A DNA stretch of 64,000 nt, from assembly GCF_000949635.1 (NCBI RefSeq), contig NZ_BAFN01000001.1:3965052-4029051 (forward strand), read 5' to 3'. The translations under genes and the position numbers were made by a program. Below, one piece after another: positions 43,905-52,681 of the stretch (position 1 is the stretch's first letter; the number at the start of each line of letters is the position of its first letter). The notes beneath the pieces are model-generated. The model worked only from the letters and a program-made list of their open reading frames with translations. It searched no databases and had not been told where the DNA came from. The stretch is from Candidatus Brocadia sinica JPN1. GTDB taxonomy: Bacteria; Planctomycetota; Brocadiia; Brocadiales; Brocadiaceae.

Positions 43905-44040
43905 ATAAACAAAAAAGCCTTACTGTGAAGATATTTTTAAAACACCTTCGGCAGTAAGGCTATCTTATCATTACATCCTTGTAAACTTAAAGACCCTGTT
44001 ACTTTGCGCCCCCTGATCACTCAGGGTTTACCTTTATCGC
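43905..44040 (-). promoter_or_regulatory. Class I cyclic di-GMP riboswitch with terminator
   Basis: The minus strand reads ATAAAGGTAAACCCTGAGTG, ATCAGGGGGCGCAAAGTAAC, AGGGTCTTTAAG, then GATAGCCTTACTGCCGAAGG. The order GGxAAACC, GxxGA-capped stem, GGGCGCAAAG, CAGGGTCT and ATAGCC...GCCGAA follows the GEMM-I consensus. The last aptamer strand GCCTTACTG (about 43952-43960) can instead pair with CAGTAAGGC (43917-43925), followed by TTTTTTG: an intrinsic terminator mutually exclusive with the aptamer. It lies about 140 bp upstream of the exosortase operon, so c-di-GMP probably turns the operon on (termination otherwise) or off; the direction is not fixed by inspection. Confidence 0.78.
43912..43960 (-). 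terminator. Terminator stem of the riboswitch
   Basis: GCCTTACTG...CAGTAAGGC with a 26-nt loop, then six T on the minus strand. Part of the aptamer's 3' strand is shared with the stem. Confidence 0.7.
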
Positions 44041-44382
44041 TCTGTATTTTAAATTTACTACTTTACAACTGTGCGGTATATCATCAATGTAATCGCCTAA
44101 ATATATACAATAACTATCATTCTTCGTCAAGTAAAAAATAAAATATTTTTTATAAGATACTAAAATCGCTACAAGCTGAAGGTTCTTGTTGATTTTTTGT
44201 CTGTTAAGGGTATTGCAGAAGGTCGATTTTCGAGTTGCGAAAATCGTTTGCAGAATTTAGGTTAAATTTTACAATTGCAATTTTAATTTCATTTTGTATA
44301 ATCTCACACGAACGAGTAGGAAGAGCGCCAAAAAGTTGGGCTGTGAAAATCTACCCCAAAGCCTTATACAAGGCTGAATGTT
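44041..44382. other. Intergenic region upstream of riboswitch
   Basis: AT-rich, with a cgattttcg/cgaaaatcg hairpin at 44224-44246. The promoter of the riboswitch transcript must lie near 44050-44120 on the minus strand, but no convincing -35/-10 pair could be singled out. Confidence 0.4.
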
Positions 44383-44532
44383 TCAAGGATTTTGCGAGAT
44401 AGGTATTTTGTTTGATCCAGAAGCACAGAATCGGTTGGTGATGAGAATGTAGCAGGTATTATCGTCCTCCTTGTTCCACTTACCGGGAGCCACTACGAAC
44501 TTTAAAGGAATATCACAATCTTTACAGTACAT
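44383..44532 (-). CDS. Possible small CxxC protein
   Basis: A 49-residue frame opening MYCKDCDIPLKFVVAPGKWN with AAAGG upstream of the ATG. One CxxC pair and two further Cys could bind zinc. The longer frame to 44583 has no better start. No family recognised; moderate chance of being spurious. Confidence 0.35.
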   Translation of the reverse strand: MYCKDCDIPLKFVVAPGKWNKEDDNTCYILITNRFCASGSNKIPISQNP

Positions 44533-44758
44533 ATTCAAACCTTTGCTCCTGTTGTTGGTTAACCAAAAAGTTCTCAAGTGCAATTAATAGCGGGAACAAA
44601 GGGATAAGTCAAGCACAAAGCGAGTCTCAAGGCATTGATTTGTAGTAACTTAGGTCTAATTTATTTATGACTTAAAAATATTTTTTAATAAAGTAAGCGC
44701 CTATTAATATCTTCTTAGGTTTCGACTTCACTGTTTTGCTCTCAGTGAGGAAAAAAAT

Positions 44759-46063
44759 GTGCCAGAGCGATTGCAGAATAATAAACGCTTTGGATATGAC
44801 AAGAAATTACGAACTTACTATGAGATTAAAGTGAATAATCTGGTAAGATATTACAAAACAATATCAGCCGCATGTCTCTGGATAGTTATTTTTGTTATTA
44901 CTACATTTCCAACTGCTTATTCTTTCGATGATACCGATAGTGGGTTAGACCTCTCCCCTACACACCTGCTTAATTACCTTTCTTATAACTACAAGGGATT
45001 CGATATGCGAATCGCAGATATATCAGTTGGTGAAATGTTCGATGATAATATCACATATGACAAAAAAAATAAAAGAGAAGACTTCGTAACGCTTGCTGGA
45101 ATTGGGCTAGGTGTAAAATACGAAGGGAAAATGAGGAGGTTAGAACTACTTGGCAATGTAAGCCATCGTGCCTACGCAAAAAACAGCGATTTCGATAATA
45201 CCACTGAAGACCTAACTTTAAGTTTTGAAAATGAGTTCTCCAGGCATGACCGTGTGAGTTTAAATAATGTCTTCGTCCACTCCACCGAACCCCTTTTTAA
45301 CAGATTTGATTTTTTCGATGAACAATTTGCCAGAAGAGGGGGCCAATTCGAATATTTCAGAAATAAGTTTGATATAGACTATACAAGGGATGTTACCAGG
45401 CAACTTACCATCATTGCAAGATACGGTAATTATGTAGATATTTTTTCAGGAGCGGATGCACAGGATTCTTTTCTCAATAAGGCTGGTTTTGAGGCAGATT
45501 ATCTATTCAGTTCCACCACTACTTTTTCCTTTTCATACGATTTCGCCAACAGAGAATTTGAAAACAACAAAGATGCCTCAATACAAACCATTGCCGCTGG
45601 CATAAGACAATACATAACCCAAAAGCTTTATTTTGATCTTCGGCCGGGGATAGATTTAATAGATTCCTTTGACGATGAAAATCTCGTCAGACCTATCGTT
45701 CTGGCCTCACTTGCCTATAAGAAAGATGCTGACACAATTGCACTCCTTTCATTTGAAAAAAGATACAATACAAATCCTTATAACGATGATATTTTTAATA
45801 TTCGATGGAAAACTACCGCTTCTGTAACAAGACAACTATTGGAAAGGCTCCAGTGCTCCCTTTCAATCTTCTATGGTGATGGCGAATTCATTTCTTCTGA
45901 TTTTACAAACAAATTTTTAGGGGCAAAATCCAACTTGAACTATGATATTACTAAAATCTTAAAGGGAAACTTTACCTACACCTATTCGGAATCAGACTCC
46001 AACGTTGATACTGCAGGATATACAAAAAATACGGTGTTTTTCGGATTATCCGCGGAATTTTGA
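44759..46063 (+). CDS. Outer-membrane beta-barrel protein of polysaccharide cluster
   Basis: Up to 434 residues. After a signal segment (KTISAACLWIVIFVITTFPT, AYSF) come many alternating amphipathic strands (KLEL/FSFSYDF patterns) and a terminal Phe (FFGLSAEF), as in outer-membrane barrels. It resembles the EpsL/BBP2-type barrels of exopolysaccharide loci, which probably help polymer pass the outer membrane. The frame opens with GTG 44759; GTG 44831, closer to the signal, is possible too. It ends 1 bp before the sugar-phosphate transferase gene. Confidence 0.75.
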   Translation: MPERLQNNKRFGYDKKLRTYYEIKVNNLVRYYKTISAACLWIVIFVITTFPTAYSFDDTDSGLDLSPTHLLNYLSYNYKGFDMRIADISVGEMFDDNITYDKKNKREDFVTLAGIGLGVKYEGKMRRLELLGNVSHRAYAKNSDFDNTTEDLTLSFENEFSRHDRVSLNNVFVHSTEPLFNRFDFFDEQFARRGGQFEYFRNKFDIDYTRDVTRQLTIIARYGNYVDIFSGADAQDSFLNKAGFEADYLFSSTTTFSFSYDFANREFENNKDASIQTIAAGIRQYITQKLYFDLRPGIDLIDSFDDENLVRPIVLASLAYKKDADTIALLSFEKRYNTNPYNDDIFNIRWKTTASVTRQLLERLQCSLSIFYGDGEFISSDFTNKFLGAKSNLNYDITKILKGNFTYTYSESDSNVDTAGYTKNTVFFGLSAEF

Positions 46064-46064
46064 T

Positions 46065-47474
46065 ATGCTAAAAGAACACAATGCATTGTTTAAATGGGTT
46101 CTAATATTTTTCGACCTTTGCATAGTCGCCACAACTTTTTTCCTTGGTTTTTTTTTGAGCAACAAAACTGATTTTTTCAGCAAAGAAATTGGTCTTTGCA
46201 TCGTTCTTTTACCCACGTTGCTGCTTATATGGGGAGTTCTTCTCTACTATTTCGGTATGTATGATTCTTTCAGGACCAAACAAATACTCGATATCTTGTT
46301 TATTGTATCTGAGACAGTTCTTGTAGGAGGCAGTCTGTTCGGAAGCTTTATTTTCATTACAAAGATAGAATCGCTCAGCAGATTACAAATATTTTATTCA
46401 TTTTTACTTGCGGCAATACTCATTAGTGCAGAAAAGGTCGTTCTGCTAGTATATTTTCGATATCAACGCAAGAAAGGCCTTAACACGAGAAACATGTTAA
46501 TTGTTGGCACAGGCAAGAGGGCTCAGCGTTTTGTAAACTTAATCAATAAACACGCTGAATGGGGTATTAATATTATCGGCCTTGTGGATGAGGATGCTGA
46601 TAAAATAAATAATATGGTTCATAATCATAAAGTAATAGGTTTTTTTAAAGATGTGCCGGATATAATCAAGAATAATGTAGTAGATGAGGTCATGTTTATT
46701 GTCCCACGCTCCTGGCTGAGTAAGATCGAAGAGGTAATGTACAGATGCGAGATCGAGGGATTAAAGGTAAGTGTGGCTTTAGATCTATTCGAACTCAAGC
46801 TATCAAAGGCAAAATATAGTTACCTGGACAATTTCCCCATACTTACTTTTGAAAGCACGCCAGACCAGTTAATACGCCTCTTAATAAAACGTTTATTTGA
46901 TATTATCTTCTCCGGAATGGCGCTCATGTTATTATCGCCAGTTTTTGCGATCATTTCCATACTTATAAAGGCAACATCAAAAGGTAATATATTTTTTAAG
47001 CAACAAAGAAGCAGCTTGTACGGCAGAAAATTCTTACTCTACAAATTCAGAACAATGGTCGAGGATGCTGAGTCAAAGCTTAAAGACCTGCTTGTGTATA
47101 ACGAAATGGATGGACCTGTTTTTAAGATGAAAGACGATCCCAGGATAACAAAGGTGGGGAAATACTTAAGGAAGTTTAGCATTGATGAATTGCCACAGTT
47201 ATGGAATGTTTTCAAGGGAGACATGAGCCTGGTAGGCCCAAGGCCCCCCATTCCTGCAGAAGTAGAAAGATACAAACCCTGGCAACGGAGAAGACTTAGT
47301 ATGAGGCCGGGCATAACCTGTCTCTGGCAAGCATGCGGAAGAAATAAAATAACCGATTTCAACGAATGGATGAAACTTGATTTAGAGTATATTGACAATT
47401 GGTCGCTCTGGCTTGATTTTAAGATACTACTTAGAACGATTCCTGTTGTATTATTTGGAATAGGAGCAAAATAA
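46065..47474 (+). CDS. Undecaprenyl-phosphate sugar phosphotransferase (polysaccharide initiation)
   Basis: A 469-residue polyprenol-phosphate hexose-1-phosphate transferase. Four to five membrane helices and a CoA-binding-like domain (RNMLIVGTGKRAQRFVNLI) are followed by the catalytic Bac_transf domain: RLFDIIFSGMALMLLSP, FKQQRSSLYGRKFLLYKFRT, IDELPQLWNVFKGDMSLVGP RPP. It loads the first sugar onto the lipid carrier. ATG 46065 follows the barrel-gene stop by one base and is preferred to the upstream start at 46005. Confidence 0.92.
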   Translation: MLKEHNALFKWVLIFFDLCIVATTFFLGFFLSNKTDFFSKEIGLCIVLLPTLLLIWGVLLYYFGMYDSFRTKQILDILFIVSETVLVGGSLFGSFIFITKIESLSRLQIFYSFLLAAILISAEKVVLLVYFRYQRKKGLNTRNMLIVGTGKRAQRFVNLINKHAEWGINIIGLVDEDADKINNMVHNHKVIGFFKDVPDIIKNNVVDEVMFIVPRSWLSKIEEVMYRCEIEGLKVSVALDLFELKLSKAKYSYLDNFPILTFESTPDQLIRLLIKRLFDIIFSGMALMLLSPVFAIISILIKATSKGNIFFKQQRSSLYGRKFLLYKFRTMVEDAESKLKDLLVYNEMDGPVFKMKDDPRITKVGKYLRKFSIDELPQLWNVFKGDMSLVGPRPPIPAEVERYKPWQRRRLSMRPGITCLWQACGRNKITDFNEWMKLDLEYIDNWSLWLDFKILLRTIPVVLFGIGAK

Positions 47475-47572
47475 TTTTTAGAAAAATATCCGCAAAAGAA
47501 TCATATCTGCAGCATCAGGAGACGAAATCCTGGTATCAAAGCAATTCAAAATTGTACTTAGAGGGATGAGTG

Positions 47573-48766
47573 TTATACAAGTACCAATTCAGCTGTGAGG
47601 TTCATATTGCTCGCAAGCATGCTTATTTCATCCCTATAGAGTGGATTCATTATTAATATGATATCGGGACGATAGTCCTGAAGAAACACTGGCGGCACGA
47701 TTTGCTGCGCGGTTCCTGCCACAAACATATTTTGCTTCCGCGGGTTTATATCAACAATGTAATGAATTTGATTTTTCGGCTTAATTGCGTTTAAAAATGT
47801 GACACCCTTCGAGCCTGCCCCCCATACCACGATTCGTTTACCGCTATATTTAAACCGTTCCAGTTTGTATTTCCATTCATCAATCCTTTTTTGGTGTGTG
47901 GAAGAGAATTCCGCCGCGTAGCGCATTATTGTATTCAGGGTGTTTAGACGCTCAAGGGAAAAATGTCCTGCAACCTCTCCTGGCATTGCCTCGATACAGA
48001 GGAATTGCCCTTCAAAGGATTCCGCGACATCATTGACGGAGAAGCCGCAAGAAGCAAATAAACGAGCTAATGATAAGGAGTTGAAGTACGAGCAGTGTTC
48101 ATAGATGATATCCCAAATTGAAAGATCACGCAAAATGAACAAGGCATTTGGCACTTCAAAGAATACAATTGTATTGTGGCGATTACCGATCGCCCTGCGC
48201 AGATTGTCTAAAAAATCCCGGGGAAACCGGATGTGTTCCAATACGTGTCTGCAACAGATGATATCCGCCTTATAGGCGGCATACCGTTCTGAATAGAAAT
48301 CTTGTATGAAAGTAATATTCCCCGTGTCTGCGCCGTTATTTGATTTGTGCACGTAACCTGGATCAAAACCAAACCCACGGTTTCCCCCAAGTTTGCAAAG
48401 GAGCGTCAAAAAATCACCATTTCCACACCCGATTTCAATAATCTCTTTGTTGCGCAAATCATATCGATTGATCAAATGGGTAGCCAGGGTGTCGGCATAG
48501 CTTTTAAAGCGCGGCGAGAAATACAGGCTGTTCTCATAATCTTTCGTATATTTCATGAGAGAGGGATCAAACGTGAGATTGAATATGTGTCCACAATCTT
48601 TGCAACAGCCTATATGAATATCCCCTGTGGGGGCGCGGAGAGCTTCATCACGCGTTGACCATAGCAGATTACAATGGACCGGCACCTGCGGTATCTCAAT
48701 AATTCCGGAAATATTCTTCGAGACACAGACCGGACACGTACTTTCCGAAACAGATTCTTTGCTCAT
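47573..48766 (-). CDS. Zinc-binding class I SAM methyltransferase (C-methyltransferase type)
   Basis: A 397-residue three-part protein: N-terminal zinc knuckle (CPVCVSK, CCKDCG), SAM-binding core (EIGCGNGDFLTLLCKLGG) and a C-terminal domain of the sugar C-methyltransferase group (RIVVWGAGSKGVTFLNAI). It is closely related to the next gene upstream (same FGFDPGYV and YEHCSYF phrases). ATG 48766 with GGAG upstream is chosen; the longer frame to 48865 runs into the neighbour. Probably methylates a nucleotide sugar of the cluster. Confidence 0.85.
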   Translation of the reverse strand: MSKESVSESTCPVCVSKNISGIIEIPQVPVHCNLLWSTRDEALRAPTGDIHIGCCKDCGHIFNLTFDPSLMKYTKDYENSLYFSPRFKSYADTLATHLINRYDLRNKEIIEIGCGNGDFLTLLCKLGGNRGFGFDPGYVHKSNNGADTGNITFIQDFYSERYAAYKADIICCRHVLEHIRFPRDFLDNLRRAIGNRHNTIVFFEVPNALFILRDLSIWDIIYEHCSYFNSLSLARLFASCGFSVNDVAESFEGQFLCIEAMPGEVAGHFSLERLNTLNTIMRYAAEFSSTHQKRIDEWKYKLERFKYSGKRIVVWGAGSKGVTFLNAIKPKNQIHYIVDINPRKQNMFVAGTAQQIVPPVFLQDYRPDIILIMNPLYRDEISMLASNMNLTAELVLV

Positions 48767-48800
48767 TTTTTTAAGCTCCGTATACTCTCCCAGCGGGAAA

Positions 48801-50027
48801 TTAAACAGTGACAAGCTCTGCAGACAGTCCCATTCGGTTGAGATCCTGTCGTATTTCTTCACCATAAATTGGATTCATCGCAATAACAATGTCTGGTTTA
48901 TATGTTTGTAAAAAGTCCGGGCCCACAATTTTTTGTCCCGTCCCTGGCATGTACATATCATGCTTATAAGGATTAATATCTACCGCAAATTCAATCTCGT
49001 CTTGAATACAAAGCGTTGTCAAAAAAGCAACACCCTTCGAACCAGATCCCCAAATGACAGTCCGCTGTTTGTTGTGTTTAATCTTTTGGAAGTAATGTTT
49101 CCATGTGTCCAGCTTATTCCGGTAGTTTTTTGCAAAATATGCAACGTCATTAGCCAGATCTTTGATATCGTCTTCCCGCGGCAGGGAAGAGGTTTGCTTT
49201 CCCTCGCATGGCCGGGCCTCAATCATCAGATATTGTTCCCCATAATCTTTCCAGATATCTGTGACATCAAAACTGCATTTCCTGAAAAGACGGGCTAATG
49301 ATCCCATGCTGAAGTAAGAACAGTGCTCGTAATAGATATCCCAAAACGCCAGTTCACGCAAAACACGGGTTACGTCCGGAACCTGAAAAAAGACAATTGT
49401 ATCCAGCCGGTTCCCGATCGAACGCCGTACCGTGTTGACGAAATCTGCCGTACGATGAATATGTTCCAATGTCATTTTGCAGCAGACAAAGTCGGCGTGG
49501 TAACCGGTATGTTTCTCCGAATAAAAGTCCTTTATGAAGGTAATCCGATCCTGCGCCAGGCTGGAATTACGTTCGTTTATATAACCGGGGTCAAATCCAA
49601 CGCCACAGTTCTCACCCATTTCACAAAGCATTGTCAGAAACTCACCCTTCCCGCAGCCTACTTCAATAATAGTTTTATTATATAAATTATATCTTTCAAT
49701 AAGATAAGCGGCCAGACGCCTGTGAAAAGCGTTAAATGTGGAGGAGAATCCCTGTGTTTCCTCATACCTCGATGAATATTCATGAACATCCGGATCAAAA
49801 GAGATGTTGAAAATGAACCCACAATTCTGACAAAACCCCAGCGCTATCTGCCCGGTAGGATAACTCATAGCCACTTCCCGCGTCGGCATAAGCAGCACAC
49901 TATGAACCGGAACATTCTTCTGTTTGTAAAAGACCGATACCCCTTTTGAGTTACAGCATGGGCAAAATACTTCCTCCAGGACGCTTACTTCCGGCATGGC
50001 GCTCTTACTTTGGACTGATTGTTTCAT
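48801..50027 (-). CDS. Zinc-binding class I SAM methyltransferase, paralogue
   Basis: A 408-residue enzyme of the same build: zinc motif CPCCNSKG and CQNCG, SAM core EVGCGKGEFLTMLCEMGE, C-terminal RTVIWGSGSKGVAFLTTL. Gene order and similarity point to tandem duplication with the gene at 47573 and later divergence. AAAGGA overlaps the stop of the upstream glycosyltransferase, so they are cotranscribed. Confidence 0.85.
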   Translation of the reverse strand: MKQSVQSKSAMPEVSVLEEVFCPCCNSKGVSVFYKQKNVPVHSVLLMPTREVAMSYPTGQIALGFCQNCGFIFNISFDPDVHEYSSRYEETQGFSSTFNAFHRRLAAYLIERYNLYNKTIIEVGCGKGEFLTMLCEMGENCGVGFDPGYINERNSSLAQDRITFIKDFYSEKHTGYHADFVCCKMTLEHIHRTADFVNTVRRSIGNRLDTIVFFQVPDVTRVLRELAFWDIYYEHCSYFSMGSLARLFRKCSFDVTDIWKDYGEQYLMIEARPCEGKQTSSLPREDDIKDLANDVAYFAKNYRNKLDTWKHYFQKIKHNKQRTVIWGSGSKGVAFLTTLCIQDEIEFAVDINPYKHDMYMPGTGQKIVGPDFLQTYKPDIVIAMNPIYGEEIRQDLNRMGLSAELVTV

Positions 50028-50030
50028 TTT

Positions 50031-51293
50031 TTAATCCTTTGAATTGTGATTTTTCACGATGTCATGGAAAAGATCCCGGTATCGTTCTGCATAGAGATCA
50101 AGGGTAAATTCACGCTCGGCTTTTTCCCGAGCGCACCGAGACAAACGATAGTGGCGATTACTATCTTCTAACACCCAGGTAATCCCTTGAGCTAAATCCT
50201 CATATCGGTAAGGTTGCGCAAGATAACCATTCTGCAAATGCTCAATCATGTCAGGCATACCGCCGGCATTGAAGGCGACACAGGGCGTGCCGCAGGCGAT
50301 AGACTCCAGTACCGTATTGGGCAAGTTATCGTACAGAGAAGGCGCAACGAAAATATCCGCGGCGGAATAAACGAGCGCCATTGAGGTTGCATCGCTCAGC
50401 TTGCCCAGGTAATGGGTCTTGATATTTACATCAATTTGGCTGTTTGGGTGAAAAAAGCCAAAAACAACCAACTCCATCTTATCATGCCATCCAGCCTTTG
50501 CCAGGCTTTGCAAAGCAGGCAAAAGCAAATGAAATCCTTTGCGGTATTCGTTATTCCATGCCCCGAAAAGGATGATCCGCTTCTCATGAGGTAAGCCAAG
50601 TATCTCCCGGGCTACGCGGCGGTCTATGGGCCTGTACTTTTTTATATCAATGCCATAGGGAATTACTTCGACACGCGCATCCTTGAAAAGAGAGCTAGAT
50701 CTTGCGCATTTTGCCAGCCATGAACTGGGAGTAACAATAGTTAGTTTCAGTTCTTTCCATGCTTTGGCTTTGCGCCGCCATACCCAGCGCGATAGATCAC
50801 GGTTTTTACTACTGTGAAGCCGGGGGCAGGCGCCGCAGGAAACGGTATAGAGTTCGCATTCTTCACTATAATGACATCCTCCCGTAAAAGCCCACATATC
50901 ATGAAAAGTCCAAACCAAGGGTCTATTCAGCCTGGGGATAGTTTCTATTCGCATAAAGCCACTGCAAATCCAATGCAGGTTAATAACATCCGGATCGAAC
51001 TGAGCCACCTTTGAAGGAATAGCATCAGGAAGCCACTGGGGAGAAAATAATGTACGGTCCCGATTGGGATAGAGTTTCAATGGCAAACGATCTAAGTTAG
51101 CGCCTCTTGCCAGCCAGCCAAGTTCCCTGACCAACATGGTTTTTGGCGCGACTGTAACTGTGTCATCATAAACGTTTTTCGTTTGCGCCAGGATTTGAGA
51201 ATCCACGCCAATATCCCGTAAGCTTTGATGCAGCCGGTAAGCAGCGCCACCGGCGCCACCCTCAAGATAAGAACTAAGAATCAAAACCTTCAT
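50031..51293 (-). CDS. Family 4 glycosyltransferase
   Basis: A 420-residue GT-B enzyme: N-terminal SSYLEGGAGGAAYRLHQSL, acceptor-side WTFHDMWAFTGGCHYSEE, donor-side VIPYGIDIKKYRP and the EX7E motif APSLYDNLPNTVLESIACG. It adds a sugar during polysaccharide repeat assembly. Cysteine-rich CELYTVSCGACPRLH near 130 is seen in a subgroup of GT4. Donor unknown. Confidence 0.88.
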   Translation of the reverse strand: MKVLILSSYLEGGAGGAAYRLHQSLRDIGVDSQILAQTKNVYDDTVTVAPKTMLVRELGWLARGANLDRLPLKLYPNRDRTLFSPQWLPDAIPSKVAQFDPDVINLHWICSGFMRIETIPRLNRPLVWTFHDMWAFTGGCHYSEECELYTVSCGACPRLHSSKNRDLSRWVWRRKAKAWKELKLTIVTPSSWLAKCARSSSLFKDARVEVIPYGIDIKKYRPIDRRVAREILGLPHEKRIILFGAWNNEYRKGFHLLLPALQSLAKAGWHDKMELVVFGFFHPNSQIDVNIKTHYLGKLSDATSMALVYSAADIFVAPSLYDNLPNTVLESIACGTPCVAFNAGGMPDMIEHLQNGYLAQPYRYEDLAQGITWVLEDSNRHYRLSRCAREKAEREFTLDLYAERYRDLFHDIVKNHNSKD

Positions 51294-51339
51294 GCTCTCA
51301 TTTTATCTATAAAAATACCCTTTGAGTTTTTAACTTCAA

Positions 51340-52623
51340 TTAAGGAGGAAAACCCGCGCAAAGATTTTTGTAATGACGCAGGAAATTTTCAACCATCTGT
51401 TCGAAGGAAAAAAATTCTACCACCCGCTTTCTCCCGGACTTCCCCATGGATTGCCTCAAATCTTCATTAGAAAGGAGGCGAAGGATCGCTTCGGCTAAAG
51501 CATGCACATCGTTTCGTTCAACCAGGAGACCCGTCTTGCCATTTTCAACAGTTTCAACTATGCCACCTGATCGGGTGGCAACTACAGGAACTTCTACCGA
51601 CATGGCCTCAAGGGGAGGCATCCCAAACGGCTCTTCCCAAACTGACGGAAAGATAAAAATATCTGCATTTCGATAATAGTGCAACAATTGTAAGTTTGGA
51701 ACAACGCCGGCAAAGGTTACCTGCCTTGCAATATTTAATGATCCAAGCATATCTTGCAGATGGTGTGCGTAATTGTACGGGGAACTTCCGTCATAAAAGG
51801 AGGCTAATTCAGCAACCTTATCATCATTGCTCAAAGCAACGAGATATTCAAAAGGTAATTGTTTTTTTGGTCCAACAATCTCAAGGTGCGCTTGCGGATA
51901 ACGCTGAACCACTCGTTGAAAGGCATTTAATAACACATGCACACCTTTTTCAGGTGATACCCTGCCAACGAACAACAATCGTTTGGCGTCGCTCTTCTCC
52001 GCTTTATTATGGTCATTTCTGGGGACGAAGCGATCACTATCCACGCCATTATGAACAGTCTCACAACAGCCGGAAAACCGGGGGAAATTGTGACGGATCT
52101 TTTGTGTAATATAGCCACTACAACCAATGATCAAATCGGCCTTGCTAAGCCGCCGCTCGATTATTGCCCGGTCGAGTTGCGTCAACCATTCACAATGCAT
52201 GTGTAAGACAATTCTAATTCTGGGATTAAATGCCCTGATGACAGGAACAAACTGAGAAAAATTGATGATATGAACGATGTCGCATTGTTGCACCCTCAGG
52301 ATGCTTCCTATCCGGGAAATATATCCCCGGTAATAGAGTTTGGATGCATACGGGGGTCGTTTGGCGTTAAAAAATCTTGAAAAACACGCGAGAAGTCTCT
52401 GTAGCGCTTTATCGAGGCCCACCGGTATACGCTGATAGCGCACCCCCTGTTCACATGTCTCTTTCTTTCGAAACCACCCCCCTTTTATGTAAACCGTTAC
52501 TTCACAAGAACGGGCCAAGCGGCGTGCAGACTCATAAATCAAAATCCCTATCGAATTATGATTGGGGGGGAGGACTTCATCGAAAGGCTGAGTTATAAAA
52601 GCTATCTTCATTTTTCTTTGCAT
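51340..52623 (-). CDS. Family 4 glycosyltransferase
   Basis: A 427-residue GT-B enzyme: MKIAFITQPFDEVLPPNHNS, HNGVDSDRFVPR, LLFVGRVSPEKGVHVLLNAF and the EX7E region FPSVWEEPFGMPPLEAMSVE. Start at ATG 52623 with AGGGGAAG upstream. Part of the minus-strand run from the ABC exporter to the methyltransferases. Confidence 0.88.
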   Translation of the reverse strand: MQRKMKIAFITQPFDEVLPPNHNSIGILIYESARRLARSCEVTVYIKGGWFRKKETCEQGVRYQRIPVGLDKALQRLLACFSRFFNAKRPPYASKLYYRGYISRIGSILRVQQCDIVHIINFSQFVPVIRAFNPRIRIVLHMHCEWLTQLDRAIIERRLSKADLIIGCSGYITQKIRHNFPRFSGCCETVHNGVDSDRFVPRNDHNKAEKSDAKRLLFVGRVSPEKGVHVLLNAFQRVVQRYPQAHLEIVGPKKQLPFEYLVALSNDDKVAELASFYDGSSPYNYAHHLQDMLGSLNIARQVTFAGVVPNLQLLHYYRNADIFIFPSVWEEPFGMPPLEAMSVEVPVVATRSGGIVETVENGKTGLLVERNDVHALAEAILRLLSNEDLRQSMGKSGRKRVVEFFSFEQMVENFLRHYKNLCAGFPP

Positions 52624-52681
52624 CTTTTTCTTCCCCTGTTCTCGCGTAACAAACAGCAAGAACTTAGCACAAACGGAACGC

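Noticed and set aside
44224..44246. Hairpin as terminator
   Set aside because: No upstream gene in either direction that would need it and no U-tract after it.
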